Origin: an uncultured Pelagibacteraceae bacterium
GTDB taxonomy: Bacteria > Pseudomonadota > Alphaproteobacteria > Pelagibacterales > Pelagibacteraceae
NCBI GenBank assembly: GCA_902598655.1
Contig: CACKCQ010000006.1
Coordinates: 1 to 64,000, forward strand
Length of the DNA stretch: 64,000 nt
Direction of reading: 5' to 3'
Shown here in pieces: positions 16,718 through 25,106 of the stretch (its first letter is position 1; every line of letters starts with the position of its first letter). The position numbers were made by a program, and so were the translations under genes. The notes beneath the pieces are model-generated. The model ran no database searches and was not told where the DNA came from. It saw only the letters and a program-made list of their open reading frames with translations.

Positions 16718-17476
16718 TTATCTTCTTTGACCAAACAATCTTAAAAGCATTATAAATAAATTTATAAAATCTAAGTATAATGTTAAAGCTCCCATAACAG
16801 CTTTCTTGCCAATTACTTCACCTGAGTCTGATGCTGCGTACATATTTTTAATTTTTTGTGTATCGTATGCTGTTAATCCAACAAATATAAGAACTCCAAT
16901 GATTGAAATAGCAAAGTACATCATTGAAGATTTTAAGAAAATATTTACTAAAGATGCGATTATAATACCGATCAAACCCATCATTAAGAATGATCCAAAT
17001 TTTGTGAGGTCTCTTTTAGTTGTGTAACCATATATACTCATTGCTCCAAATGTTGCTGAAGATATGAAAAATACTCTTGTCACACTAAGTCCTGTGTAAA
17101 CTAATAAAATTGATGATAGTGATAAACCCATTAAGGCTGCAAAAATCCAAAAAGTAGTTTGAGCTTTTGAAGAACTCATTTTATTTATCCCAAAACTCAT
17201 ATAAAAAACAATTCCGAGAGGAGCTAACATAACCACCCATTTCAATCCTGATAGATAAATTGCATTTCCGAACTCAGTTAAAGTAACTATTGATCCACTT
17301 GCATCTGTAACTACTGACATTTTAAAAGATAGCAATGCAATGATTCCCGTTAGCAAAACTCCAGTTGCCATGTAGTTGTAAACTTTAAGCATGTAGGCTC
17401 TAAGGCCTTCATCCATCACAACAGCTTTTTTTGCTGTCGTTGATCTATTTAAAATATTGTCTCTATTGAATTCCAT
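16718..17476 (-). CDS. Bax inhibitor-1/YccA family membrane protein
   Basis: With the ATG at 17476 the protein has 252 residues, starts MEFNRDNILNRSTT and shows the conserved DEGLRAYMLKVYNYMATGV block. About seven membrane segments and the C-terminal GLTAYDTQKIKNMY motif with its aspartate follow. An upstream in-frame ATG (17512) would add 12 residues that family members do not have, so the shorter start is preferred. BI-1 family proteins are proposed cation/calcium leak channels; in E. coli YccA interacts with FtsH. Confidence 0.9.
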   Translation of the reverse strand: MEFNRDNILNRSTTAKKAVVMDEGLRAYMLKVYNYMATGVLLTGIIALLSFKMSVVTDASGSIVTLTEFGNAIYLSGLKWVVMLAPLGIVFYMSFGINKMSSSKAQTTFWIFAALMGLSLSSILLVYTGLSVTRVFFISSATFGAMSIYGYTTKRDLTKFGSFLMMGLIGIIIASLVNIFLKSSMMYFAISIIGVLIFVGLTAYDTQKIKNMYAASDSGEVIGKKAVMGALTLYLDFINLFIMLLRLFGQRR

Positions 17477-17548
17477 AATTAAATATATAGTAATAAATTT
17501 TAAATTTTTCAAGCAGTCAAAATATAGGTAACAAATACTTAATATTTA

Positions 17549-18583
17549 ATGAATTATAAAAAATTAGGAACAACAAATATAGATATTAGCACGATTTGCC
17601 TCGGCACCATGACTTGGGGTGAACAAAATAGCCAAGAAGAGGCCTTCGAACAAATGGATTTCTCACTAGAAAATGGGGTTAATTTTTGGGATACAGCAGA
17701 ACTTTATGCGGTACCTCCTAAAGCTGAAACTTTTGGTCATACAGAGACGATCATTGGAAATTGGTTTGAAAAAACAAAAAAAAGAAAAGATGTGATACTT
17801 GCAACTAAAGTTTGTGGTCCTGCTAGAGATTATATTAGGAATGGTGAAAATAGTTTTGTAGGGAAGAATCTCGAAACTGCACTTCATAACAGTCTTAAAA
17901 GACTTAAAACTGATTATATAGATTTATATCAGCTTCATTGGCCAGAAAGAAATGTAAACAATTTTGGAAGACTTGGATATGTGCATAAAGAAAATGAATG
18001 GAATAAATTCGAAGACGTGTTGGTTGAATTACAAAAGTATATTGAGCAAGGTAAAATTAGACATGTAGGTTTATCTAATGAAACTCCTTGGGGTGTTATG
18101 AATTTTCTCAAACTCTCAAAGGAAAAGAGTTTGCCAAGAATGATGTCCATACAAAATCCCTATAGTTTATTAAATAGGTCATATGAAGTTGGATTAGCAG
18201 AGGTATCTATAAGAGAAAATATTGGCTGTTTATCTTATTCTCCTTTAGCCAGTGGTTTTTTAAGTGGTAAATATAGAAATAAGCAATTTCCAAAAGGATC
18301 TCGGATGGAAAGAGATTGGGATTTTTGGACAAGATATCGAAAACCAAATACAAACGAAGCTGTTGATGAGTATTTTAATATTAGTGAAAAATACAACATT
18401 GATATGAGTCAAATGTGTATAAAATTTTGTGAGATACAGGATTTCATGTCTAGCGTTATTATTGGTGCAACAACAATGGAGCAGTTGAAAACAAATATAG
18501 AAAGTGTAAAAGTGAATCTTGATAAAGAAATAATTAATGAAATTAATGAAATTCAAAAAAAATATCCAAATCCATGTCCATAA
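17549..18583 (+). CDS. Aldo/keto reductase, Tas-like
   Basis: The 344-residue product is an NADPH-dependent aldo/keto reductase. Visible are the N-terminal LGTMTWGEQNS, the catalytic aspartate/tyrosine region NFWDTAELYAVPP (about 46-58), the lysine of ILATKVCGPA, the histidine of LYQLHWPERN and the C-terminal cofactor motif VIIGATTMEQLKTNI. E. coli Tas and relatives have a similar length and the extended FGHTETIIGNW loop. Substrate is unknown. Its last codons overlap the next gene by 10 bases. Confidence 0.9.
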   Translation: MNYKKLGTTNIDISTICLGTMTWGEQNSQEEAFEQMDFSLENGVNFWDTAELYAVPPKAETFGHTETIIGNWFEKTKKRKDVILATKVCGPARDYIRNGENSFVGKNLETALHNSLKRLKTDYIDLYQLHWPERNVNNFGRLGYVHKENEWNKFEDVLVELQKYIEQGKIRHVGLSNETPWGVMNFLKLSKEKSLPRMMSIQNPYSLLNRSYEVGLAEVSIRENIGCLSYSPLASGFLSGKYRNKQFPKGSRMERDWDFWTRYRKPNTNEAVDEYFNISEKYNIDMSQMCIKFCEIQDFMSSVIIGATTMEQLKTNIESVKVNLDKEIINEINEIQKKYPNPCP

Positions 18584-19074
18584 TTTTTAAAATAATTTTT
18601 TTTATTCTCTTATTAGGATCAACTTCTTATTCAGAAGAATTAAATAAAATAGGAACATTTAAAGACTGGGATGCAATTGTTGTTACTAATGGGGATAGTA
18701 AAGTATGTTTTGCTCAATCTAAACCTGTTCTTCAATCTCCTAAAAAAGATGATAGAGATGCAAGATTATTTGTAACTTTTAGACCATCTGAAAAAATTAA
18801 AGACGAAGTAAGCACAACCTCAGGCTATGAATACAACAGTCAAAATTCAATTACAGCTAGCTCTGGTAAATCAAAATATAAATTTGATATAGCTCAAGAT
18901 AATTTTGCGTGGATTTCAAGTAATAAAATTGAAAAAAAAGTTGTTAGCAGAATGAAAAAGGCCTCAAGATTAATGGTTACTGGATATAATAAATCTGGAT
19001 CTCAAACAATTGATCATTATTCTTTGATGGGCTTCACTAAAGCATATAACGCAGCTAAAAAAAGCTGTAGTTAA
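18574..19074 (+). CDS. Secreted invasion-associated locus B (IalB)-like protein
   Basis: This 166-residue protein has a signal peptide (hydrophobic FKIIFFILLLGSTSYS, cleavage near residue 20). Its mature domain resembles the IalB family common in alphaproteobacteria: FKDWDAIVVTNGDSKVCFAQS near the N-terminus (two blocks, FKDWDAIVV and KVCFAQS), DARLFVTFRP, and a terminal KAYNAAKKSC. The paired cysteines, about residues 48 and 165, could form a disulfide. Free-living bacteria also carry the family and its role is unclear. It overlaps the aldo/keto reductase end and stops 3 bases before argG. Confidence 0.78.
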   Translation: MSIIFKIIFFILLLGSTSYSEELNKIGTFKDWDAIVVTNGDSKVCFAQSKPVLQSPKKDDRDARLFVTFRPSEKIKDEVSTTSGYEYNSQNSITASSGKSKYKFDIAQDNFAWISSNKIEKKVVSRMKKASRLMVTGYNKSGSQTIDHYSLMGFTKAYNAAKKSCS

Positions 19075-19077
19075 ATA

Positions 19078-20262
19078 ATGAAATCAAAGAAAAAGATAGT
19101 TCTTGCCTATTCTGGAGGTTTGGACACATCAATCATATTAAAATGGTTACAGGAAAATTATGATGCAGAAGTAATTTGTTATACTGCAGACATTGGTCAA
19201 GAAATAGATAGAAATAAAATTTTCAGAAACGCAAAAAAACTTGGCGTAAAAAATATTATTATTCAAGATCTAAAAGATATTTTTGTAAAAGATTATGTTT
19301 ATCCAATGATTAGGGGCCATGCAATATATGAAGGTGTTTATTTGCTTGGAACCTCAATTGCTAGACCTTTAATAGCCAAAGATCAAATTAGAATTGCTAA
19401 AAAATTTAATGCCTATGCTGTATCTCATGGATCAACAGGAAAAGGAAATGATCAAGTAAGATTTGAGTTAGGTTATCATTATTTTGGTCCTAAAATAAAA
19501 GTTATTGCGCCTTGGAGAATTTGGAAGCTGAAATCTAGATCAGATCTAATTAATTATGCAAAAAAAAATAAAATTGAAATACCTAAAGACAAGAAAGGAG
19601 CGCCACCTTTTTCAGTAGACGATAATATTTTTCATACATCAACAGAAGGAAAGTTGTTAGAAAATCCAAAAAACTCTGCACCTGACTTTATCTTTCAAAG
19701 AACGGTATCTCCAGAAAAAGCACCTAATAAATCTTCAATTGTAAAAATAGATTTTAGAAGTGGAGATCCGATTGCAGTGAATGGGAAAAAATTATCTCCA
19801 TCTAAATTGCTTGGAAAATTAAACGACATAGCTGGAAAAAATGCTATTGGAAGAGTTGATCTAGTAGAAAATAGATTTATCGGTATAAAATCAAGAGGTG
19901 TATACGAAACACCAGGCGGAACTTTATTAATGCACGCTCATAGGGCTATAGAGTCTGTTACACTTGATAAAGATACAATGCATAAGAAAGAAAAAATTAT
20001 GCCTAGATATGCGGAACTGATTTACAATGGATATTGGTTTTCTAAAGAGAGATTTAAATTACAAAGAATTGTTGATCTTAAGAGAAGTAAAGTTAATGGA
20101 TCAGTTAAATTGAGGTTATATAAAGGGAATGTTATTATTCATTCTAGAATAACTAAAAGTTCAGCTTATTCTATGAAAAAAGTTTCATTTGAGGAAAATA
20201 AAACTTTTAATAAATCAAATGTTGAAAGATTTATTAATTTTCACAAGAAAAAATTAAAATAA
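19078..20262 (+). CDS. argG: Argininosuccinate synthase
   Basis: The 394-residue enzyme condenses citrulline and aspartate with ATP in arginine synthesis. The PP-loop AYSGGLDTSIILKWL (about 10-24), the citrulline/aspartate-binding segments SHGSTGKGNDQVRFE (about 116-130) and APWR, and the C-terminal GGTLLMHAHRAIE are intact. Length is normal for the family. argH is not adjacent. The start codon lies three bases after the IalB-like stop, suggesting co-transcription. Confidence 0.96.
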   Translation: MKSKKKIVLAYSGGLDTSIILKWLQENYDAEVICYTADIGQEIDRNKIFRNAKKLGVKNIIIQDLKDIFVKDYVYPMIRGHAIYEGVYLLGTSIARPLIAKDQIRIAKKFNAYAVSHGSTGKGNDQVRFELGYHYFGPKIKVIAPWRIWKLKSRSDLINYAKKNKIEIPKDKKGAPPFSVDDNIFHTSTEGKLLENPKNSAPDFIFQRTVSPEKAPNKSSIVKIDFRSGDPIAVNGKKLSPSKLLGKLNDIAGKNAIGRVDLVENRFIGIKSRGVYETPGGTLLMHAHRAIESVTLDKDTMHKKEKIMPRYAELIYNGYWFSKERFKLQRIVDLKRSKVNGSVKLRLYKGNVIIHSRITKSSAYSMKKVSFEENKTFNKSNVERFINFHKKKLK

Positions 20263-20268
20263 AATATC

Positions 20269-21411
20269 ATGAATTTTGAACCAAGTCGGGCGCAAGCCAC
20301 TAATAAACTAGATAATTTTATTGAAAATAATCTTTCTGAATATTCAAGATTGAGAAATTTTGATTTTGGTCCGGATAAAAGATCAAATATATCTTGTATT
20401 TCTCCATATATATCTCATGGAATATTAAATGAGTTAGAAGTTATAGATAAAGCCTTAAAGAAATTTTCATTTTCTAAAAATGAAAAATTTATTCAGGAGG
20501 TTTTGTGGCGTACTTATTGGAAAGGATGGTTAGAATTAAGACCTAGTGTATGGACAGATTACATAATAGAAATAAAAATTATAAGAGAAAAATACAAAGA
20601 TAATAAAGATTATTTAAATGCCATTGATGGAAATACAAATATAGAATGTTTTAATGAATGGGTTAAAGAATTAAAAGAATTTAATTACCTTCATAATCAT
20701 ACAAGAATGTGGTTTGCCAGTATCTGGATTTTTACTTTAAATTTACCTTGGCAATTAGGAGCTGAATTTTTTATGAAACATCTCTATGATGGAGATGCAG
20801 CATCTAATACATTGGGATGGAGATGGGTTGCTGGGATACAAACACAAGGTAAGCATTATTTGGCAAGTGAATGGAATATAAAAAAATTTACTAATAACAG
20901 ATTTAATAACATTAATTTAAATGAAAATGCACCACCTAAAGTTAGCGAGAAAATATACAAGGCTGTCTTAAAAGATTATAGTAATCCAGTAAGTTTGGAT
21001 GAGCAAAATTTAATTATTTTTGATAATAATCTTTCTTTTGAGTTGACTGATTTCAAAGACCATAAATTTAAAAAGATTTATTTAGTTAATAATAATAACG
21101 ACAGTAGAAATATTAAACTTAGTGAAAAAACAATGAAATTTAAGACTAATTTAATTCAGGATCAAAAAAGAAGGTTGGATGAAAAATCTTTGGATTGTGA
21201 AATTATTGATATTGGTAACCTTAAAACAATTGAGAATAGTTATTTTTTTTATCCTTGTGTTGGAGAAAACTTAGATTATTTAACTTCTCAAGGAATAAAT
21301 AATATAAAATTTCTTTATCGTAATTTAGACCGAAGTTCTTGGAAATATTGCAATAAAGGTTTTTTTAATTTCAAAAAGTACATACCAACTATAATTAAAG
21401 AATTTTTTTAA
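20269..21411 (+). CDS. Photolyase/cryptochrome-like FAD-domain protein with atypical C-terminal domain
   Basis: Residues about 1-225 form the photolyase FAD-binding helical domain: FIQEVLWRTYWKGWLE, NYLHNHTRMWFASIW and the hallmark DGDAASNTLGWRWVAG (about 177-192). The alpha/beta antenna domain that normally precedes it is missing. Instead about 150 residues follow whose strand/helix pattern (NLIIFDNNLSF, FKKIYLVNNN, LDCEIIDIG, YFFYPCVGENLDYL) could be that domain moved to the C-terminus. DNA repair or light sensing are both possible. It lies 6 bases after argG and near a second photolyase-like gene. Confidence 0.78.
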   Translation: MNFEPSRAQATNKLDNFIENNLSEYSRLRNFDFGPDKRSNISCISPYISHGILNELEVIDKALKKFSFSKNEKFIQEVLWRTYWKGWLELRPSVWTDYIIEIKIIREKYKDNKDYLNAIDGNTNIECFNEWVKELKEFNYLHNHTRMWFASIWIFTLNLPWQLGAEFFMKHLYDGDAASNTLGWRWVAGIQTQGKHYLASEWNIKKFTNNRFNNINLNENAPPKVSEKIYKAVLKDYSNPVSLDEQNLIIFDNNLSFELTDFKDHKFKKIYLVNNNNDSRNIKLSEKTMKFKTNLIQDQKRRLDEKSLDCEIIDIGNLKTIENSYFFYPCVGENLDYLTSQGINNIKFLYRNLDRSSWKYCNKGFFNFKKYIPTIIKEFF

Positions 21412-21452
21412 AGAACTATTGTAAATTATCAAAATTATGAGATAACAATAGT

Positions 21453-21683
21453 ATGAATAACCCGCAAGTTCTTGAAATTATTGAAAATCTTAAAGGCAGA
21501 AGGAATTATGAAGAAAAGAAAGCTTCAAAATTAGGTTTCAACTCTCTTTACGCATACATTGAAAATAAAATATTAAAAGAGAAAGAAGCTGAAGCAGCAA
21601 AAATTCTTGAACAATCAGCCCCTAAAGAAGAAGTGATTGAAGCAAAAAAACCAGAGAAAAAGAAAAGCTGCTCTTGTTGTTAA
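21453..21683 (+). CDS. Small charged protein with CSCC tail, function unknown
   Basis: This 76-residue protein has a helical N-terminal half (NNPQVLEIIENLKGRRNYEEKK shown in parts: NNPQVLEIIENL, RRNYEEKKA), an alanine/glutamate/lysine-rich linker, and ends in SCSCC. The terminal cysteines could bind metal or be modified, but no family is recognised. It starts 41 bases after the photolyase-like gene on the same strand and ends exactly where the convergent DUF2256 gene ends. Codon use looks like its neighbours, so it is probably a real gene. Confidence 0.65.
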   Translation: MNNPQVLEIIENLKGRRNYEEKKASKLGFNSLYAYIENKILKEKEAEAAKILEQSAPKEEVIEAKKPEKKKSCSCC

Positions 21684-21812
21684 TTAGTTATTTTTTGAAC
21701 ATTTCTTAGAACAATATTTCACTTTATCCCAGTTTAATTTCCATTTTTTTCTCCAAGTAAAAGGTCTCTTACATACAGGGCAAATTTTTGTGGGTAAATT
21801 TTCTTTTCTCAC
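21684..21812 (-). CDS. DUF2256 zinc-finger mini-protein
   Basis: A 42-residue protein too short for usual ORF cut-offs. It reads KENLPTKICPVCKRPFTWRK and then WDKVKYCSKKCS: two CxxC-type pairs (C11/C14 and C34/C38) with the tryptophan-rich spacer typical of DUF2256. It starts at GTG 21812, whose G is the last base of the TAG stop of the photolyase-related gene (TAGTG), so translation is probably coupled. DUF2256 genes are often found next to photolyase/cryptochrome genes, which agrees with this position. A zinc-binding accessory role is inferred. Confidence 0.85.
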   Translation of the reverse strand: MRKENLPTKICPVCKRPFTWRKKWKLNWDKVKYCSKKCSKNN

Positions 21813-23302
21813 TATGCAGTATTTTGTTTAATAAATTTTTCTGCCTCAGCTAAAATTAATTTTTTTCTATCAGGTTTCATTTTATCGAAAATTCTAACCA
21901 TCATAGAAAGTCTAGGATTTTTTAAAAAGAATGCTCTATTTCTATTAATGAATCTCCAATAAAGACCATCCATGGTATTGCACCATTCTCCTTTTTTAAA
22001 ATCCATCATTTTCATGAAATAAGCGGAGCCGCAAATATATGGTTTTGTTGCAAATATTCCTCCATCACTGAAAAGCCCCATTCCATAAACATTCGGGACC
22101 ATTACCCAGTCTGAGGAATCCACAAACATTTCCATAAACCATTTGTAAACATATGTTGGCTTAACTTCACATAAATTCATTATGTTTGATAAGATCATTA
22201 ACCTTTCAATATGATGTGACCAACCATAATTCACTGCATTTTTAATAGCATAATCTAAAGGTGGTAATCCTGTTGTTCCTTCGTACCATGAGTTTTTCAT
22301 TTTTCTATTTTGTTTAAAAAAATTTCTAGTTTCCATTTCTTTTGAATAGCTTTGATATATTCCCCTCATAAATTCTCTCCATCCGATTACTTGACGAATA
22401 TAACCTTCTAAGGAATTTAATCTTATTTTATTTTTGTTGTGAAAATCTAAAACTTTTTTAATGATAAATTCTGGAGTGATAAGACCTAAATTGATGTAAG
22501 GACTTAAAGCACTATGAAATAATATATTGTCTTTCTGATCAACTGCATCTTCATAATCCCCAAATAAATTTGATTTCTCTTTAATAAAAAAATTTAATAA
22601 TTTAATTACATCATCATATTCCGTAGCAAACCAAAAATCTTTCGTATTACCTGGGTGACTTTTAAAGTTTTTATCAATTAAAATTTTTAGTTTTTTCGTA
22701 TGAACAGTCTCAGTAATTTTAGGAAATTTGGGTATAGATATATTTTTTGGAAGTTTATTTCGATTTTCTTCGTCAAAACTCCATTTGCCTCCTTCTGGAT
22801 TACCATCTTTTTTCATGAGTATATCCAAATCTCTTCTAGTATCTTTATAAAAAACTGCCATAAAAGGTTTTTTTGATTTTGATAGATAGTTTTTAAATTT
22901 TTCTCTAGAATTTAAAAACATTGGTGTTTGAATAATATTCCATTTAATTTTTTCCCTTTTTAAAAAATTGTTAATTTTATTTTCAAAAAACTTATCCTCA
23001 ATTTCGAAACTTGAAATTTCTTTAATTTTTTTTGCTTTAATTATTTTTTTTAATTTTTCTGTGTAATCCAGCTTGAAAGGTTTATCTTCGATCGAAGAAT
23101 ATTCTAATTTAAATTTATTTTTTTTTAGTCTATCTGCGTGAGATCGCATGCAAGATAAGAACAATAATATCTTTTGTTTATGATGCTTTTCGTACGTACA
23201 GAGCTGATAATCTTCAGCCATAAAGAAAAAGTGGTCTTTTCTGTACTTTTCTAGATATTTCTCTGAGAAAAGCTGATTTCCAAGTAGAAAAAATAATTTC
23301 AT
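21812..23302 (-). CDS. Deoxyribodipyrimidine photolyase-related protein (DPRP / bacterial (6-4) photolyase-cryptochrome family)
   Basis: The 496-residue protein has the DPRP N-terminal domain (MKLFFLLGNQL, FFMAEDYQLCTYEKHHKQKI, FLSCMRSHADRL) and a C-terminal FAD/DNA-binding helical domain (VIGWREFMRGIYQ, WSHHIERLMILSNIMNLCEV, LFSDGGIFATKPY, GLYWRFINRNR). Members such as Agrobacterium PhrB bind FAD and a [4Fe-4S] cluster and repair (6-4) photoproducts. From remembered family sequences, three of the four cluster cysteines appear absent here. A DUF2256 gene is fused in translation at its end. The SDR gene is divergent, 27 bases away. Confidence 0.88.
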   Translation of the reverse strand: MKLFFLLGNQLFSEKYLEKYRKDHFFFMAEDYQLCTYEKHHKQKILLFLSCMRSHADRLKKNKFKLEYSSIEDKPFKLDYTEKLKKIIKAKKIKEISSFEIEDKFFENKINNFLKREKIKWNIIQTPMFLNSREKFKNYLSKSKKPFMAVFYKDTRRDLDILMKKDGNPEGGKWSFDEENRNKLPKNISIPKFPKITETVHTKKLKILIDKNFKSHPGNTKDFWFATEYDDVIKLLNFFIKEKSNLFGDYEDAVDQKDNILFHSALSPYINLGLITPEFIIKKVLDFHNKNKIRLNSLEGYIRQVIGWREFMRGIYQSYSKEMETRNFFKQNRKMKNSWYEGTTGLPPLDYAIKNAVNYGWSHHIERLMILSNIMNLCEVKPTYVYKWFMEMFVDSSDWVMVPNVYGMGLFSDGGIFATKPYICGSAYFMKMMDFKKGEWCNTMDGLYWRFINRNRAFFLKNPRLSMMVRIFDKMKPDRKKLILAEAEKFIKQNTA

Positions 23303-23329
23303 TAACTATATATAACTCTTTAAAAATTT

Positions 23330-24040
23330 ATGTCAGAAAAATATTTAGTAGTAGGTGCGACAGGATCTATCGGATCTAATTTAGCCGAACAGTTATACGC
23401 AGCCGGGAAAGAAGTACATTTAATCGGTAGGGATGAAGAAAGAACAAAATCTTTGTCTGAAAAACTAAATTGTAAATATACAGTCTCTGATGTTTTAGAA
23501 AATGGTTTTGTTGAAAAGATTAAGTCCGAAATAGATGATATCAAAGGTATAGCTTATTGTGTTGGTTCAATTGATTTAAAGCCTTTGAGAATGGTTTCAG
23601 AACAAGATTTTACAAAATGTATGAAACTAAATTTATATTCTGCAGTAGATTTAATTAAAGGTTATCAAGAAAGTTTAAAAAAAAATAAAGGATCGATTGT
23701 TTTGTTTTCAACTGTTGCTGCTCAAAGGGGTTTTACAAATCATGCAATTATAGCTTCAACTAAAGCAGCTGTTGAAGGATTAACTGTTTCTTTAGCAGCA
23801 GAATTTGCTCCTAATATAAGAGTAAATTGCATTGCTCCAAGTTTAACTAATTCAAAAATTGCAGAGCCAATGCTTAAAAATAAAGTTTTAGCTGATGGTA
23901 TAGCAAAAGCCCATCCATTAAAAAGACTTGGAGAAGGTAAAGACTCGGCTTCGCTTGCAAAATTTCTAATAACTGAAGACAGTTCTTGGGTTACAGGACA
24001 AATTATTGCTGTCGATGGTGGTAGATCAAAACTTTCATAG
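23330..24040 (+). CDS. Short-chain dehydrogenase/reductase lacking the canonical tyrosine
   Basis: This 236-residue protein has the SDR nucleotide motif VVGATGSIGSNLAEQL (about 7-22), the NLYSAVDLI helix, catalytic-type serine in VLFSTVA (about S127) and the VNCIAPSLT segment after the active site. The usual YxxxK reads I141-A-S-T-K145, so the general-acid tyrosine is absent. It may be a non-classical or inactive SDR. It ends with a normal VTGQIIAVDGG C-terminal block and is followed after one base by the sugar dehydrogenase-like gene. Confidence 0.88.
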   Translation: MSEKYLVVGATGSIGSNLAEQLYAAGKEVHLIGRDEERTKSLSEKLNCKYTVSDVLENGFVEKIKSEIDDIKGIAYCVGSIDLKPLRMVSEQDFTKCMKLNLYSAVDLIKGYQESLKKNKGSIVLFSTVAAQRGFTNHAIIASTKAAVEGLTVSLAAEFAPNIRVNCIAPSLTNSKIAEPMLKNKVLADGIAKAHPLKRLGEGKDSASLAKFLITEDSSWVTGQIIAVDGGRSKLS

Positions 24041-24041
24041 A

Positions 24042-25106
24042 GTGAAGAAATTATTATTTCTTTTATCATTAATACTATTCTCAACTAATTCATTTAGTAA
24101 AAATTTTAATTTTAATAAAATTATTGAATTAGAAGCACCTTGGGGTTCTTCGTTCGTTAATGAAAATGAAATGATTGTTACCGAGAAAGGTGGAAAAATT
24201 AAATTTGTAAACATTTCTACAAGGGAGATAAATGAAATTGGTCATAACTTAAATTTTGTAGAATATGGACAGGGAGGATTATTGGATATTCTGTATCATG
24301 AAGATTACATTTACATCTCATACACAGAAAATAGAAATAATTGGAAGACTAGTACTTCAATTGCACGCGCAAAATTTAATAAAAACAAATTAAATTTTAA
24401 AAATATTTTTCAAGCCAATCCACCAATTGACTCGCCCTATCATTTTGGTTCAAGACTTGCAATTAAAGACAACTATTTATTTGCTTCTGCAGGTGAAAGA
24501 GGCGGGGGAATGATTGCTCAAGATGGAAATAAACATCCAGGAAGTATAATTAGAATTTATCTAAATGGTGGCATTCCAAAAGACAATCCTCGTTTTGAGG
24601 GGAAATCAGACTGGCTACCTGAAATATATCAAATTGGTGTAAGAAATCCTCAAGGTTTAGCTTTATCACCTTTTGATGGAAAAATTTATATGAGCAATCA
24701 TGGTGCAAAAGGAGGCGATTGGTTTGGTGAAGCAAAGAAAGGTGAAAATTATGGTTGGAAAATTCTTGGATGGGGTGGCACAAATTATTCAGGTATACCA
24801 ATAGGGCCAAAATGGAAACCTGGCTTTACAAAAGCCATTCAATATTGGGTTCCATCAATAGCCACAAGTGCAATCACAATTTATAAAGGTAATGAATTTA
24901 AAGATTGGAATGGTCATGCATTAATTACTTCTCTTAAAGATAAGTCTTTAAGAAAATTAGAGTTTAATGATTTATCAAACGTAAAAGAGGAAATAATATT
25001 TAAAGATAAAATTGGAAGAATCAGAGACATACAAATTCATCCTATAAATGGTAAACTATATTTTTTAAATCAAGATGGATTGTGGTTGATGGAAAATTCT
25101 AGTTAG
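24042..25106 (+). CDS. PQQ-dependent sugar dehydrogenase-like beta-propeller protein (Gdh/YliI type)
   Basis: With a GTG start at 24042 the protein has 354 residues and a clear signal peptide (MKKLLFLLSLILFSTNSFS). The propeller carries the glucose/sorbosone dehydrogenase family marks EYGQGGLLDILYH, SPYHFGSRLAIK, GVRNPQGLALSP and MSNHGAKGGDWFGE, and the GENYGWKILGWG block. Such proteins oxidise aldose sugars in the periplasm using PQQ. An ATG at 24006 would place 12 extra residues before the signal peptide and inside the SDR gene, so GTG is preferred. It overlaps the convergent MBL gene by 8 bases. Confidence 0.85.
   Translation: MKKLLFLLSLILFSTNSFSKNFNFNKIIELEAPWGSSFVNENEMIVTEKGGKIKFVNISTREINEIGHNLNFVEYGQGGLLDILYHEDYIYISYTENRNNWKTSTSIARAKFNKNKLNFKNIFQANPPIDSPYHFGSRLAIKDNYLFASAGERGGGMIAQDGNKHPGSIIRIYLNGGIPKDNPRFEGKSDWLPEIYQIGVRNPQGLALSPFDGKIYMSNHGAKGGDWFGEAKKGENYGWKILGWGGTNYSGIPIGPKWKPGFTKAIQYWVPSIATSAITIYKGNEFKDWNGHALITSLKDKSLRKLEFNDLSNVKEEIIFKDKIGRIRDIQIHPINGKLYFLNQDGLWLMENSS

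Noticed and set aside
24006..24041. ATG start of the sugar dehydrogenase-like gene at 24006
   Set aside because: It would put 12 residues before the signal peptide and overlap the SDR coding end; GTG at 24042 fits better.
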